Shown piece after piece: positions 1 to 12,523 of a DNA stretch of 64,000 bases; position 1 is the first letter of the stretch, and each line of letters begins with the position of its first letter. The notes under the pieces were generated by a model. It saw only the letters and a list, made by a program, of their open reading frames with translations, did no database searches and was not told the origin of the DNA. This DNA comes from Paraescarpia echinospica. Taxonomy: Eukaryota > Annelida > Polychaeta > Sabellida > Siboglinidae. The translations under genes were made by a program, and so were the position numbers. The DNA is taken from NCBI GenBank assembly GCA_020002185.1, contig CM034533.1, positions 71,728,579 through 71,792,578 of the forward strand. The letters are read 5' to 3'.

Positions 1-3000
1 GGAGGGTAAGGGATAGTACCTCACGGTGAATGACAGCCACGTCCCACACAGGACAGTCAGGATCCTATTTGGTTCCCCCTCCTTGTCTAGCTCACATATG
101 GCTCCTAGTGTCTGCATGTGTACTGCAGGGCCACACCTTGGGCAACGGCTTTGACTGGCCGGCCAAACTATGTGAGTGCCTTTCCAAAGGGTTGTCCCCC
201 TTGTTAGTACACACACCTGTCGGCGGAGTAGGCGGATGAATCCACAGAGGTCAACGGCTACGAAGGCGGGAGATGGAAAGGCCTGGTGTCGGGCCAAGGG
301 CGCATCAGGGATTTAGAAAGATAAGCGGCCAGAACCGTCCAGAAAGCAATGGCAAACTACTGGAATGTACACTGACGAAAACCCAGATGAAATCATGATT
401 GCAAAGAGAAACGATATGGGACTCGGTGGTGAGTCCCCCAAGCCAGAAGAGTACCTAACGGCTTGGGGAAGAGCCAGAAGCAACCGGGAGTACTACTCAA
501 GCTGATGAAGGCAATTTGCACGACTGTCCTGAGAAGGGAAAGAAGTTCGGTGGATGGCTAAAAAACAAAATGAGAATAGCCACTTGGAATGTCCGCAGCA
601 TGGCGGCTGGAAAAATGGACAATGTTATAGAAGAAGCAAAACAAAACAATATAAATGTCCTAGGAATAGCAGAACACAGACGGACGGGACAAGGTCATTT
701 TACACCACACGCAGGAGGAAAATTCATATACTCCGGACAAGCAAAGGCAGGACATGGAGGCGTAGCAATATATCTGAGTAAACAAATAGCAAATACAGTA
801 CTTGGATACAAACCAGTAAATGACAGAATTCTGAGCATAAGGTTACAAGGAAAAGTGAAGAATATCAAAATAATACAAGTCTATACGCCGACATCAACAG
901 CAAAAGACGAAGAAATAGAAGGTTTTTATACTAATTTGCAAGGTGAAATAGACGAATCCAAGAAATCGGACATCACCATTGTCATGGGTGATTTTAACGC
1001 CAAAGTAGGACAAAATACAAGACGAGATAGAACTAGGAACAATCGGGAAATTTTGATTAGGAGAGAGAAACAAAAGGGGAGAACGATTTATTGAGTTCGC
1101 CATCGCTAATAACCTCACTATCGTAAATACCAATTTCTCAAATCTCCCTAGAAGAATCTACACGTGGACATCGCCAGATGGAAATACTAGAAATCAGATA
1201 GACTATCTCATGATACAAAAGAGATGGATATCAGCAATAAGAGGTGCAAGAACACTACCAGGAGCAGACTGTGGATCTGATCATGAACTACAGATGGCAG
1301 AGATGAAACTTGAGTTGAAAGTGAAAAAAGGAGTGACAACAACACAGAGATATGATGTAGAAAATCTGACAGACGAATACACAGTATCTGTGAAGAATCG
1401 ATTTTCAACTTTACTAACAATGACAGAAGAGAAAGAACCAGAAGAAATTGCAAATGATATCAAGACAATTTTCCGAGAAGAAGCGGAAAAACACCTACGG
1501 AAGAGAGAGAGGAAACACCAACCCTGGATCAGTATGGAGAAAATAGCAGAAAGGAAAGAGCTCAAGAAACGCAAAAACGAGGAATCGATCAGATTAAAGT
1601 ATAATGAGATGAACAAATTAATCAAAAAACTCTGCAAATGGGGCAAACAAAAGTATATAGAAGCCAAGTGTAAGAAAATAGAGGACTGTATGGCAGAAAA
1701 CCGAAACCAAGAAATGTTTAAAGAAATAAAGAACATGACAGGTAAATTCCAGCCCATACTCGGTGTCATCAAAGATAAAAATGGGAAAACATTGACTGAT
1801 GCAGAAGACATAGCCAAAAGATGGAAAGAATATTGTGAAAATATGTACGCACGAGATGGAGACAACAACGACCCCCTGATATGGGAAACGAACACCAAGA
1901 CGAGGACGATCTTGAACCATTAAGAGATGAGGTGAAATGGGCCATTAATAGTCTAAAAGATGGGAAAAGCCCTGGGTGCGACAACCTACGGGCAGAAATG
2001 ATAAAAGCAGCGGAAGAAGAAGGAATAGACATATACCATGCACTGTGTAAGAAAATATGGAAGAGTGGAAAATGGCCTGACGACTGGAATAAATCAATAT
2101 ACATCCCATTACCAAAGAAAGGAGACCTACAGCTATGCTCCAACTACAGAACCATATCACTCATTAGCCATGCAAGCAAAATATTGCTGAAAATCATAAT
2201 GAAAAGAATGCAAGATAAAATGGAAATGGAAGTGAGCAGTTTACATGCAGGCTTCAGAAAAAAAACAGAGGCACAAGGGACCACATATTCAATCTGAGAA
2301 TGTTGATTCAGAAATTCAGAGAAATAAATAATGATCTAATAATATGCTTCATCGACTATTCCAAGGCTTTCGACTGCGTGAATCATCAGATGATGTGGAA
2401 AACGCTCAGTGACATGAACTTCCACCCAAAGATAATCGCCCTCTTGAAATCACTTTATAGCAACCAATAAGCAGTAGTCAGGCTGGAAAACACAACTACA
2501 GAAACTTTTACAGTGGGAAAAGGAGTAAGACAAGGGTGTATTTTATTACCATACCTATTCAATCTCTACACAGAAGACATAATGAGAGATGTAGAATTAG
2601 ATGACAGAAGTACAGGATACGATGAAGTGAATATTCATGGACACAGAATCAGAGACCTACGACACGCAGACGATACCGCACTCCTGTCCACTACAACAAT
2701 CGGCCTAACAAACCTAATTATGTCTGTAAAAGAACACAGTGAGAAAAGGGCTTGTTACTTAATGTGAAGAAAACAAAGATCATGGACACTGACAAATGCA
2801 TTGACAAAACAGAAATTGCAATAAACGGGGAGCAAGTTGAAAATGTGAACCACTACGAATACCTTGGAGCAAGACTACAAGGATACGGCAAGACATCATC
2901 AGAGATCAGAAGAAGAATAGCCATAGCAACGCAGAAACTAAATAATCTAAAAAATGTATGGAAAGGACAAAACATACCAACAAAGATAAGAATGTTAAAA

Positions 3001-3603
3001 ACTTGCGTTTTCCCAACAGCTCTATACGGGAGCGAAACGTGGACACTGAACAAAGAAGACATGAGAAGAATACAAGCGTTTGAGATGAACTGTTACAGAA
3101 AAGTCCTAAGAGTGCCATGGATAACAAGAACAACCAATGCAGAGATTCTTAAAAAAATAGACATAAAGAACTGTCAACTAGTTAATAGAATAAAAGGACT
3201 AAAACTGAGTTATTTTGGCCACATCAAAAGACATATTTCCTTAGAGAAAACAGTCCTAGAAGGAAAAGTGGAGGGAAAGAGAGGAAGAGGAAGACCAAGG
3301 AGAAGATGGGAGCAGGACATCAGCGAATGGTTGGAAAAAGACATCGTGAGAGCAGGGAGACGAACGGCTGACCGACATCGTGAGAGCATGGAGACGAACG
3401 GCTGACAGAGCAGTATATCGTGGAATCATCTGGGCAGCTACGTCTCGCAGAGATATGCTGAACTGAAGAAGAATCATATGTATTGTGAGGGCTAATCAGC
3501 CACTCGTGGCTTTATACCCTCATTACAGAAACCATGGCAATCTATGTATGTAATTGATTGGAATGTATCACAGTTTCTGTAATAAACCATTATTATTATA
3601 TTA
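1..3603 (+). mobile_element. RTE-clade (BovB-like) non-LTR retrotransposon, broken copy
   Basis: A near full-length LINE read on the + strand. An APE-type endonuclease begins at the MRIATWNVRSM motif at 571 and is followed by a reverse transcriptase that runs to about 3405. The order, the endonuclease signature GADCGSDHE and the tail motif WTLNKEDMRRIQAFE match the RTE clade, and BovB in particular, from family knowledge. The 3' end has an AATAAA-like stretch and a short ATT-rich tail at 3586-3603, typical of RTE elements. The 5' edge is not visible and may lie outside the window. The copy is dead (see the coding entry). A 26-bp satellite begins directly at its 3' tail. Confidence 0.85.
571..3405 (+). 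pseudogene. RTE/BovB-like endonuclease-reverse transcriptase, frameshifted
   Basis: One ancestral ORF is now split over several frames. The endonuclease N-terminal part lies at 571-1094 (GDFNAKVGQ motif). The frame is lost near 1050-1090 and picks up again before TWTSPDG at about 1163. It continues to 1923 through GADCGSDHE. The RT fingers (LKDGKSPGCDNLRAEM) lie in another frame at 1881-2250. A further shift near 2255 leads to FIDYSKAFDCVNHQ at about 2350. An in-frame TAA at 2468-2470 replaces the codon that is Glu in BovB. VRQGC follows at 2521. The catalytic box reads HADD instead of YADD near 2660. A last shift near 2755 leads to the C-terminal domain with the LRVPW and YFGH motifs. At least four frame changes and one nonsense codon make it non-functional. 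Confidence 0.85.
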
Positions 3604-5788
3604 AGTCTAAGGGTGAAGATAGTAAAGTGAGTCTATGAGTGGAGATAGTGAAGTGAGTCTACGAGTGGAGATAGTGAAGTGAGTCTACGAGTGGAGATAG
3701 TGAAGTGATTTTACGAGTGGAGATAGTGAAGTGAGTCTACGAGTGGAGATAGTGAAGTGAGTCTACGAGTGGAGATAGTGAAGTGAGTCTACGGGTGGAG
3801 ATAGTGAAGTGAGTCTACGGGTGGGGATAGTGAAGTGAGTCTCCGAGTGGAGATAGTGAAGTGAATCTACGAATGAAGATATTGGGGTAAGTCTAAGGGT
3901 GGAGATAGTGAAGTGAGTTTACGAGTGGAGATAGTGAAGTGAGTCTACGAGTGGATATTATGAGGTAAGTGTAAGGTTGGAGATAGTGAAGTGAGTCTAC
4001 GAGTGGAGATAGTGAAGTGAGTCTACGAGTGGAGATAGTGAAGTGAGTTTACAAGTGGAGATAGTGAAGTGAGTCTACGAGTGGAGATAGTGAAGTGAGT
4101 CTACGGGTGGGGATAGTGAAGTGAGTCTACGAGTGGAGATAGTGAAGTGAGTCTACGAGTGGAGATAGTGAAGTGAGTTTACGAGTGGAGATAGTGATGT
4201 GAGTCTACAAGTGGAGATAGTGAAGTGAGTTTAAGAGTGGAAATAGTGAAGTGAATCTACGAGTGGAGATAGTGAAGTGAGTCTACGAGTGGATATTATG
4301 AGGTAAGTCTAAGAGTGGAGATAGTGAAGTGAATCTACGAGTGGAGATAGTGAAGTGAGTCTACGAGTGGAGACAGTGAAGTGAGTCTACGAGTGGAGAT
4401 AGTGAAGTGAGTCTACGAGTGGATATTATGAGGTAAGTCTAAGAGTGGAGATAGTGAAGTGAGTCTATGAGTGGAGATAGTGATGTGAGTCTACGAGTGG
4501 AGATAGTGAACTGAGTTTACGAGTGGATATAGTCAAGTGAGTCTACGAATGAAGATATTGGGGTAAGTCTAAGGGTGGATATAGTGAAGTGAGTTTACGA
4601 GTGGAGATAATGAAGTAATTCTACGAGTGGAGATAGTGAAGTGAGTTTACGAGTGGAAATAGTGAAGTGAGTCTACGAGTGGAGATAGTGAAGTGAGTCT
4701 ACGAGTGGATATTATGAGGTAAGTCTAAGAGTGGAGATAGTGAAGTGAGTCTACGAGTGGAGATAGTGAAGTGAGTCTACGAGTGGAGATAGTGATGTGA
4801 GTCTACGAGTTGAGATAGTGAAGTGAGTTTACGAGTGGAAATAGTGAAGTGAGTCTACGAGTGGAGATAGTGAAGTGTGTCTACGAGTGGATATTATGAG
4901 GTAAGTCTAAGAGTGGAGATAGTGAAGTGAGTCTATGAGTGGAGATAGTGAAGTGAGTTTACGAGTGGAGATAGTGAAGTGAGTCTACGAGTGGAGATAG
5001 TGAAGTGAGTCTACGAATGAAGATATTGGGGTAAGTCTAAGGGTGGATATAGTGAAGTGAGTCTACGAATGGAGATAGTGAAGTGAGTCTACGAGTGGAG
5101 ATAGTAAAGTGAGTCTACGAGTGGAGATAGTGAAGTGAGTCTACGAGTGGAGATAGTGAAGTGAGTCTACGGGTGGGGATAGTGAAGTGAGTCTACGAGT
5201 GGAGATAGTGAAGTGAATCTACGAATGAAGATATTGGGGTAAGTCTAAAGGTGGAGACAGTGAAGTGAGTTTACGAGTGGAGATAGTGAAGTGAGTCTAC
5301 GAGTGGATATTATGAGGTAAGTCTAAGGGTGGAGATAGTGAAGTGAGTCTACGAGTGGAGATAGTGAAGTGAGTCTACGAGTGGAGATAGTGAAGTGAGT
5401 CTACGAGTGGAGATAGTGAAGTAAGTCTACGAGTGGAGATAGTGAAGTGAGTCTAAGAGTGGATATGGTGAAGTGAGTTTACGAGTGGAGATAGTGAAGT
5501 GAGTCTACGAGTGGAGTTAGTGAAATGAGTCTACGGGTGGGGATAGTGAAGTGAGTCTACGAGTGGAGATAATGAAGAGCGTCTACGAATGAAGGTATTG
5601 AGGTAAGTCTAAGGGTGGAGATAGTGAAGTGAGTTTACGAGTGGAGATAGTGAAGTGAGTCTACGAGTGGATATTATGAGGTAAGTCTAAGGGTGGAGAT
5701 AGTGAAGTGAGTCTACGAGTGGATATAGTGAAGTGAGTCTACGAGTGGAGATAGTGATGTGAGTCTACGAGTGGAGATAGTGAAGTGA
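3604..5788. repeat. 26-bp satellite array, about 84 copies
   Basis: The basic unit is GAGTCTACGAGTGG followed by AGATAGTGAAGT (26 bp), repeated without interruption for about 2.2 kb. Two variant units are interspersed: one with GGATATTATGAGGTAAGT and one with GAATGAAGATATTGGGG. The GAATGAAG variant begins at 3871, 4547, 5015, 5223 and 5587. The intervals are 676, 468, 208 and 364, all exact multiples of 26, so the array has kept register. No long open frame crosses it. It abuts the 3' tail of the RTE-like LINE. Confidence 0.95.
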
Positions 5789-6889
5789 GAGAGCTAAGCT
5801 ACCAGGTATTTGACAATCACAAACCCTGAGACAACGGACCTGGGCGATGGTCTGGAAAGGGTCAGTACTCTACTGTAGGTATACATCATTCGAGCGAATC
5901 TTGTGCAAAGGTGAAAAATATAATTATTTCTGTGTCGCCACTTGGATGTGCTCGCTTTTACTGGGTAGTATGCAAATCTCGGTGGTTTTCTCATTACATA
6001 GCAGCCATAGCAATGGTGAACAAAATATAAGTGGCCTTGGTCGACGCTTAATATTTTAGCCGAAACATAACGACGAATGATGCAGTCGCGCGATCAGTCT
6101 GTTTAACGTGTTAAACTTACATTCTGAGACACGATATCTTTTAAATACAAATGTCCACTGAATCAACACGCCCCATGCACCATATCACTTTCCTCAACAC
6201 CATATAAACTTCATTTCACGTAATACACAAGTTTAGATAGAACAAATATATAACGTTTATTATTCCGCTAGCCGGACATGGCGGCAGGTAATTTAGCAAT
6301 AATATATCAAATGAAATATATGATAGCAACTACGATCAGATAAATAAATATTGCTTACTGTCTTAGACGTAGTTTAAAATGGTAGTTGAACTCAGAATGC
6401 AACTTTAAACTCTGCACCTGCCATGTACTATATACAGCCAACTACCACATTTGACTGCGCTGAGCAAGTTTTCTCAGGAAGACTCCCGACTCTCTTTGTT
6501 CCTTTCCCAAATAATGTTATAGCCTCAACGCTGTAACACAAGTGGAAGTCCTCTCAAGTTCTCGTGATGCGATGAGATCTCGCAGAGCTACGAGAACTTC
6601 GTGAAGAACCTGACGACTGTTTGATGATTGTGAGACACACATTTCGAACAACAACGAAATATTAACATTCCCAGCTATCGTCCGAAAGGTCGAGCCGTCC
6701 GACAAAATGTCGTAGTTTTGACTGGTTAAAATTAAATATTAATGTAATATAGCACGTGTGCACTGTTATCACAGCATCGGGGTCGGAACACGGGGGGCTG
6801 AAGCTCACCAAACGTTACAACTGTACCCACCTTTTTAAGACTCACCAAAAAACTCCAACTTCATCACGTTACCGAAATGTTTTGGGGGT

Positions 6890-6936
<47 letters not shown>

Positions 6937-7250
6937 CGACCCCTCCCAGTTTCAACGCCTATGCACTGCACTGAACTGTATGTGTAAACGCATTTAACGT
7001 TATACAAAATAAAATAAGTTAACGTAATTAACACGAACAAAACGTTATATTTTATTATTTATTAAAATCAGAATGTTCTTTAAATGGGACAATATTGACT
7101 GTATTGTATTGCTTTATTATTTTATTAATATCCAGTAAATGTCAGGACCTTGAACAATTCACCAACGTGGGTTTGATGTAAACGCACACTCAGTCACCGC
7201 GATAGTTAATCTGTCAGCCTTCGTCAACAACAATGACATATTGACTGGTT
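5789..7250. other. Gene-free interval with a (TA)n microsatellite
   Basis: I see no coding exon here. The only clear structure is an alternating TA tract at 6889-6936. The short open frames have no recognisable motifs. Confidence 0.5.
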
Positions 7251-7251
7251 T

Positions 7252-7363
7252 GCGGATTCGTTTCAAAGCTGGGGACAGTTCGTTCGCGGTTGCGACTTCG
7301 TGGAACAATTTGCCCAATGACATTAAAGTATCGGGCATGCTTTTTATATTAAAGTCAACCTAA
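7252..7363 (+). pseudogene. LINE reverse transcriptase C-terminal fragment
   Basis: One frame reads SSFAVATSWNNLPNDIKVS and ends in a stop at 7363. The pattern sFxVxxxxxWNxLPxDIK just before the stop is characteristic of the extreme C-terminus of CR1/Jockey-group reverse transcriptases (family knowledge). Nothing of the RT core is left, so this is a 5'-truncated relic. Confidence 0.6.
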
Positions 7364-7413
7364 TTTGTATCAAATTTCTTTGGAGTTCAACATGGTAGTT
7401 TCTGTAGTGGACC

Positions 7414-7642
7414 TGGGCAGGGCACGTCAGCAGACTACAAGATAACCGATGGACATCGCGTATCACAACCTGGATACCTTACGAAGGGAAACGATCTAGA
7501 GGAAAACGGGCGATACGGTGGAGAGACGAATGACGAGTACTGAAAGGGTACCATCTGGCAGAGGATAGCGCAAGACAGGCAGATTTGGAAACGACATGCT
7601 GAGGCCTTTGCCCAACCACGGGACAATACGGCTGCACAGTGA
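7414..7642 (+). pseudogene. RTE-type reverse transcriptase C-terminal fragment
   Basis: The frame from 7414 reads WAGHVSRLQDNRWTSRI, then a KRSRGKRAIRWRDE block, and hits TGA near 7530. After a shift, WQRIAQDRQIWKRHAEAFAQ runs to a TGA at 7640-7642. WAGH, the basic RxRW block and the W..EAFAQ end are the last part of RTE/BovB-like polymerases, the same region as 3180-3405 in the big copy but a different family. It is followed by a GATAATGATGATGA tail, the kind of short repeat found at RTE 3' ends. Confidence 0.7.
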
Positions 7643-7659
7643 TAATGATGATGACCATT

Positions 7660-8244
7660 AGCCACAGCTGCGGTGTGTGGAATTAATCTGTTTCAATTAC
7701 TCGATTTTTCTTGGCAGAACATACAATAATGTATTATATTGCCTGGGCGATACTACACTAACCGCTACAGACAGGAGATGAGCGCCGAAGGCAGAGTGAT
7801 TTATAACGCCTAAGTATATACGCGCGGTAACGACTGCAGACTATCCTTTACACGTTTACAACACTCATCATAGCCTACATTATCATATCGAGTTGATACA
7901 TCACGTATTCTATGGTATGTTTTTCTACATCATCACGCACAGTGGAACCTCACTATTAAAGCGATTCTTAGATAATGTTAATCTCTTTGTAATATATGCA
8001 ATTATTAAATAATCCAGTTAATATGATTATTTCATGTAATTATATGCCTTTATTGCATTAGAGTTATGTTTTATTAACCACTAATGACCCTGACAATATA
8101 TCGAAAAAATAACTGCATACGCGCAATTTCCACTTTGGCTCCACCTTCACAATCCGTATAAGGCATGCTCATGAATATTCGGGACTGTCCGTCAGATTTC
8201 GATTAGCTACGCCGAGTTAACGGATGCAAGAAAAACGTCAACAA
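7660..8244. other. Gene-free AT-rich interval
   Basis: I see nothing coding or structured here. Confidence 0.4.
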
Positions 8245-8480
8245 CATGTGTGTATTTGGATTAGCAACCGCCATGCGAACGAGTCGTGACCGATAAAATT
8301 ATCAAAAGGAAACGTGGACCAGCTGCTGTTTATGTCACAGATTCAGCAAGGAAAAGAAGGAAACTGTATGGAATAAACGGAGAATGAACATAGCGACAGC
8401 TCAAGACAGACGGATTGATTTAAAAGAAAAAACACCAGCTCTCCACGCACGAAGCCGCCGATGACATATTGAATGATTGG
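8245..8480 (+). pseudogene. Possible remnant of a basic, multi-copy invertebrate protein
   Basis: Near 8310 one frame reads KRKRGPAAVYVTDSARKRRK. After one frame change near 8370 it reads NKRRMNIATAQDR, and in a third frame STHEAADDILND at about 8440. A basic head, a short helix and a THexAxxLL-like end resemble the N-termini of uncharacterised multi-copy proteins in aquatic invertebrates. It is short and frameshifted, so this is a weak call; chance open reading is the alternative. Confidence 0.25.
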
Positions 8481-9150
8481 CATTGTTTTTTTAATATAAA
8501 AACATACGAAATCTCACCTATGGTACTATCATGTTCCTTTTTTACTAGGTACATCTGGCTATACATTTTACAGTTTAGTTTTCATGAAACGTTTAGAAAG
8601 GTAGGCTTTATTTGGAATTGTATAAATCATATATAAAAACATAAACAATCGGTAAAACAATCCACAAATAATATACAATTCCAGGTTGACAGCAGAGCCA
8701 ATTAACGTTGTAAATAGTTTGTTTTAATTATTCCAATGTAAGATGATAATGATTAAATAAACTAGTCGCCGTCATCCCAAAAATAACTATTAACAACAAT
8801 GATTTCACGTATAGTGTGTTGGTTACGTTGTTATAATTAATAGAACATACCTGGGGGTATATGTAAATTTAATAACAGTAATATTAGATGATAAATGTTC
8901 ACATATTAGTCTTGCGAAACAAACATGTGGTTATGCCAAGCTTCAGCAATGGTATAACACCTAAGTAGAATAACATTATATCAAACACATATGTCAGACG
9001 TTTCGGGGTGGAATGAAATTAAACTAGAACACCATACCCCCTTACAACATTTGCCCTTAATGATAATATAAAACTATTTAAATTGGGTTTATTTTGTATA
9101 ACAGTTGTATTCAAGATCATCGGATCTTTACATTAATAAAGGAAAACATA

Positions 9151-9335
9151 CAGTGCACTCTGGGTAAGTTCGAACCTCCAGGGACCCATAACAATACTGA
9201 TAAGTGGAATTTCTGATAACTAGAAAATTATCAGAAGGTCCCCTTATTGGGACCTTTTGCACAGGACCGAGGGAAAAAATGACTTAACTTAGCGAAAATC
9301 AACTTATGTGAGGTCGAGTTATCTGGAGAGTACTG
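9151..9335. mobile_element. 185-bp non-autonomous pogo/Tigger-like element
   Basis: The left end CAGTGCACTCTGGGTAAGTT and the reverse complement of the right end, CAGTACTCTCCAGATAACTC, align over about 27 bases with a two-base gap, giving imperfect terminal inverted repeats. Each end is directly flanked by TA (9149-9150 and 9336-9337), the target duplication of the Tc1/mariner/pogo group. CAGT termini are typical of Tigger/pogo elements. The interior has no ORF, so it is a MITE that depends on a transposase elsewhere. Confidence 0.75.
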
Positions 9336-9339
9336 TATA

Positions 9340-10710
9340 TGACCAATGCATATAGGTAATTATGTAGAAGCAAATTAAAAGTTGGCCAAAGTAATGGATT
9401 GGGATTTTAGTCTGACTGAATCAGCATAACAAAGTTCTCTTGTATTTCTTTTCCATTTAGCCAGGTCCCATAATCCAATATCTAAACTGAATAAAGCTGG
9501 ACAGTGTTGAGTTAGTTAACTCATATTTAGGCTGTTTCCTAAATTCAACTTTGTTTATTTGCAGGAACTTTAGAAATAGCCGAGCTGAAGGAAAGAGGAA
9601 ATTGAAGAGCTCTACTCAACATTGTCATTAATTGAACAATGGGTCACCTGACATAAGATGGTGCCTGACTTTGTTCTGCCCCATTCTGTTCTGTACGACA
9701 TCTACTGGGAAATCGTACATCATTTCGTGTTTCAAATGGATGTGTGCATCTGATAGCTTTGTGTATCAAAATGCATAGGAGTGTTATTAATTGGACAGTG
9801 TGTTAACTGACACAGTAGTGAAGAAGTCTGTTCTGCCACATTAGTTCCATGTGGCTTCTGCTGGGAATATGTACACCACTATATGTTTCAAATGGATTTG
9901 TGTAATCGATCGATTTGTGCATCCAAAAGCACAACATCCCGTCAATATGTTGCAAAATAGGATTACATAATAACATGTATGCTTTCTTATGCTCATAATG
10001 TTTGGATTGTGTTTTACAGCATATTCTTCAAACAATTTTGAAACAAGTTTGTGTTAAGTGAACTATACTGGGAGTAGTGTATAAAAAGGTGTCAACAAAG
10101 TTGCTTTAACAATAATTTTGAAAATTCGTAACATAAATGTTGCACGACATTCACAATGTTTTAGGGATCTTCTTGAGTTAAATACACAAATGATGACTGA
10201 AAACAGTGTTATGGGTTACTTACTTTTAAAGTTTTGTAATTTTATAACTTTATTTCCATCATACAATGTTCATTTTATTTGTCATCGAAACGGGAGTTCG
10301 ACAGAAACAAATTCAATATGTTTTACTCTAAATCATGGGCAGAATAAATAATCATTGCACTCCCAGTACAAAATAAAACATGTTACACTGATGCAATATA
10401 TCTTAATATTTTGTCGACAAAAACGTTATTATGTTCTTTATATATCTACATTTTGTCAAACTAAAATCAAGCCTTATGTAGATAGGAAAGTACATAACCA
10501 CCAGTGCTATTTTAATAGTGTACATTACTTTATATGATGTGTAGTGTTGTTTTTCTACTGCTTATGGAAATAGCAGGTGGATTTATGGTGCAAACAAAAT
10601 GGTTTCATTATTGAATGTTTCTCGGCTTCAATAAGTTTATGTTATCAGCCCTAAGACGGACGAGCAGGATCATCCACGAAAACGACCAATTATGATGATA
10701 TGATACGGTG
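9340..10710. other. Gene-free AT-rich interval
   Basis: I see no convincing exon, repeat or transposon end. The open frames of 60-77 codons at 9841-10537 lack motifs. Confidence 0.4.
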
Positions 10711-10713
10711 AAA

Positions 10714-10890
10714 GACTTGGCCTTTGCGTAACGCGAATGTGGTCCTGGTTGAAGACTCGGACTCCGCGAAACTTGTTAGCGCGACCGAGCTGCGGGTTGA
10801 TACTGCCCCTGCCCTGACACTCGCCATCCAATGACTTGGACTTCGCGTAACGCGATTGTGGTCCTGATTGAAAACTCGGACATTCGCCAT
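10714..10890. repeat. Imperfect direct repeat, period about 119 bp
   Basis: The segment starting GACTTGGCCTTTGCGTAACG at 10714 recurs as GACTTGGACTTCGCGTAACG at 10833, each followed by a similar stretch ending in ACTCGGAC. The segment is more GC-rich than its surroundings. No product is supported. Confidence 0.6.
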
Positions 10891-11302
10891 CCAACGACTG
10901 AGATGTCAGACGTCGATGTAAAACATGTTCATCTTTTTTTCTTTTTTGTTATTGTGATTCTTGTTTTAATATTCGTAAAGTGAAAACTTTAATTATTTCT
11001 TTTACAATTATTATGACATATTAGCCAAAAGACACATTATTTTCATATTTCTGAATTGTTTTTTATTTACTGGAAATCCGGCCAGGAGGCGTTTATTTTG
11101 GAAAAGTCATTAATATGAACTAAATATAATGAATAATGAACTTTTCATTATTCATTATATGTTTTCACTTAATGTATATCTTCTTTTAATTTTATCTTTT
11201 CGTTGTTGACAATGATTCCTACACAGACAACTATAAACTATATATATAATTATGTTGGACTTAAGTGTCATTACTACACATGACTTGTATATTAGCGTAA
11301 GT

Positions 11303-11432
11303 AATTTAAAAACGTATTTTAATTTATTGTTCTTTAACATGTTGGTATGTCCCAGTGTGGTACGTTATTTAAAAACTTATACTTATTGTACTTTAACATG
11401 TTGGTACGTATTCAGTGTGGGGTGCAAACATC
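11303..11432. repeat. Imperfect direct repeat, two copies
   Basis: Two neighbouring stretches share TTTAAAAAC, CTTTAACATGTTGGTA and a CAGTGTGG block, about 65 bp apart. They look like a local tandem duplication in AT-rich DNA. Confidence 0.5.
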
Positions 11433-11589
11433 AGTTGCACGGTAAGGTTTTGGCGCCCTGGTATTGGAGTATAATGAGGCTGTTGAAACATATTTTCTAC
11501 TTACGTAACCTCAGCACAAAAACGTCTTCGTTATAATATAACTTAACAGTATACTGTCTGATTCGTAAGGTAATTAGACTCAAGAAGCA

Positions 11590-12270
11590 ATGGATGAAAT
11601 GTTAAATAATTATACTGAGTTAGACACAAGGAACTTGTTTGAAAACGAAGAGGTTGAAGCAATGCATTTTAATCTAGCTGATATAAATAGTAATTGCTAT
11701 GATGTTCATCATATTCTTCCCGATACATTTTGCCGTACCCGTTTTCAGCACAAAGTACTCCATCTAAATATACAAGGACTTTCATCAAAATTTGATCAAC
11801 TGAAAATGTTACTGTCACAACTATCTGATGCACGTGTCGAAATTGATTATTATTTTATGTGAATTTTGTTAACTGACAACAAAGCGCATCTTTTTAAACT
11901 GCCTAATTATAATTTTATTTACAAGAATAGGACATTTTAATCTAAAGGTGGTGTCGCGATGTCTGTACGTGATAATATTCAGTATAATCACCGTGAAAAC
12001 CTTGATATCTTCGTGGAGGGGGAATAAGAATCTGTATTTATTTAATCCAGCATTAATGGTAAAACCTCTGTCGTTGGTGAAATATACCGTATCCCTATTT
12101 CAAATGTGTCTTCATTTATTCAAAGATATGATACAATACTAAATAAGATTCAACGCTCAAACCATCAGGTCATAATTGGCACTGATCAACATTTTGACTA
12201 CCTAAAAATGGACTCATATAAACCTTCATCCGACTTACTATACTTACTCCTCAAGTTACGTCTAAAAAGT
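11590..12270 (+). pseudogene. CR1/Jockey-group LINE endonuclease fragment
   Basis: The frame from 11590 contains VLHLNIQGLSSKFDQLK, the usual start of an APE-type endonuclease in CR1/Jockey-type LINEs. After a stop near 11862, further pieces follow in shifted frames: LPNYNFIYKN, SKGGVAMSVRDNIQY near 11945, EIYRIPISNVSSFIQRYD near 12085, and QVIIGTDQHFDYLKMD near 12170. The last corresponds to the (G/T)D-N-D-L strand of the fold. There are several stops and shifts, and no RT domain follows; the 63-bp minisatellite begins about 250 bp further on. Confidence 0.7.
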
Positions 12271-12523
12271 TTAGATACAAATTACCCAAAAAGCGTTTTG
12301 TGGGGCCCCTATAAAAGTATATTACTAGGGCCCCTGGGCAATCATCCTATCACAATGGTTCTCACTCCGGCCTACCGATTACATCATGGCCTTCATAGAA
12401 CAACACAACTTGTTTCATTTAACAAACAAATAACAATTTTATGTCAGAATGTACTATGTCTACAGACACAGAAGTGATACGTAACAGAGACGTAAAACGT
12501 ATTCTACATTCATTACAATGCCA

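Noticed and set aside
3604..5788. CRISPR-like direct repeats
   Set aside because: The repeats are directly contiguous with no unique spacers, and the DNA is eukaryotic. The same holds for the arrays at 12524, 42294, 45120 and 47168.
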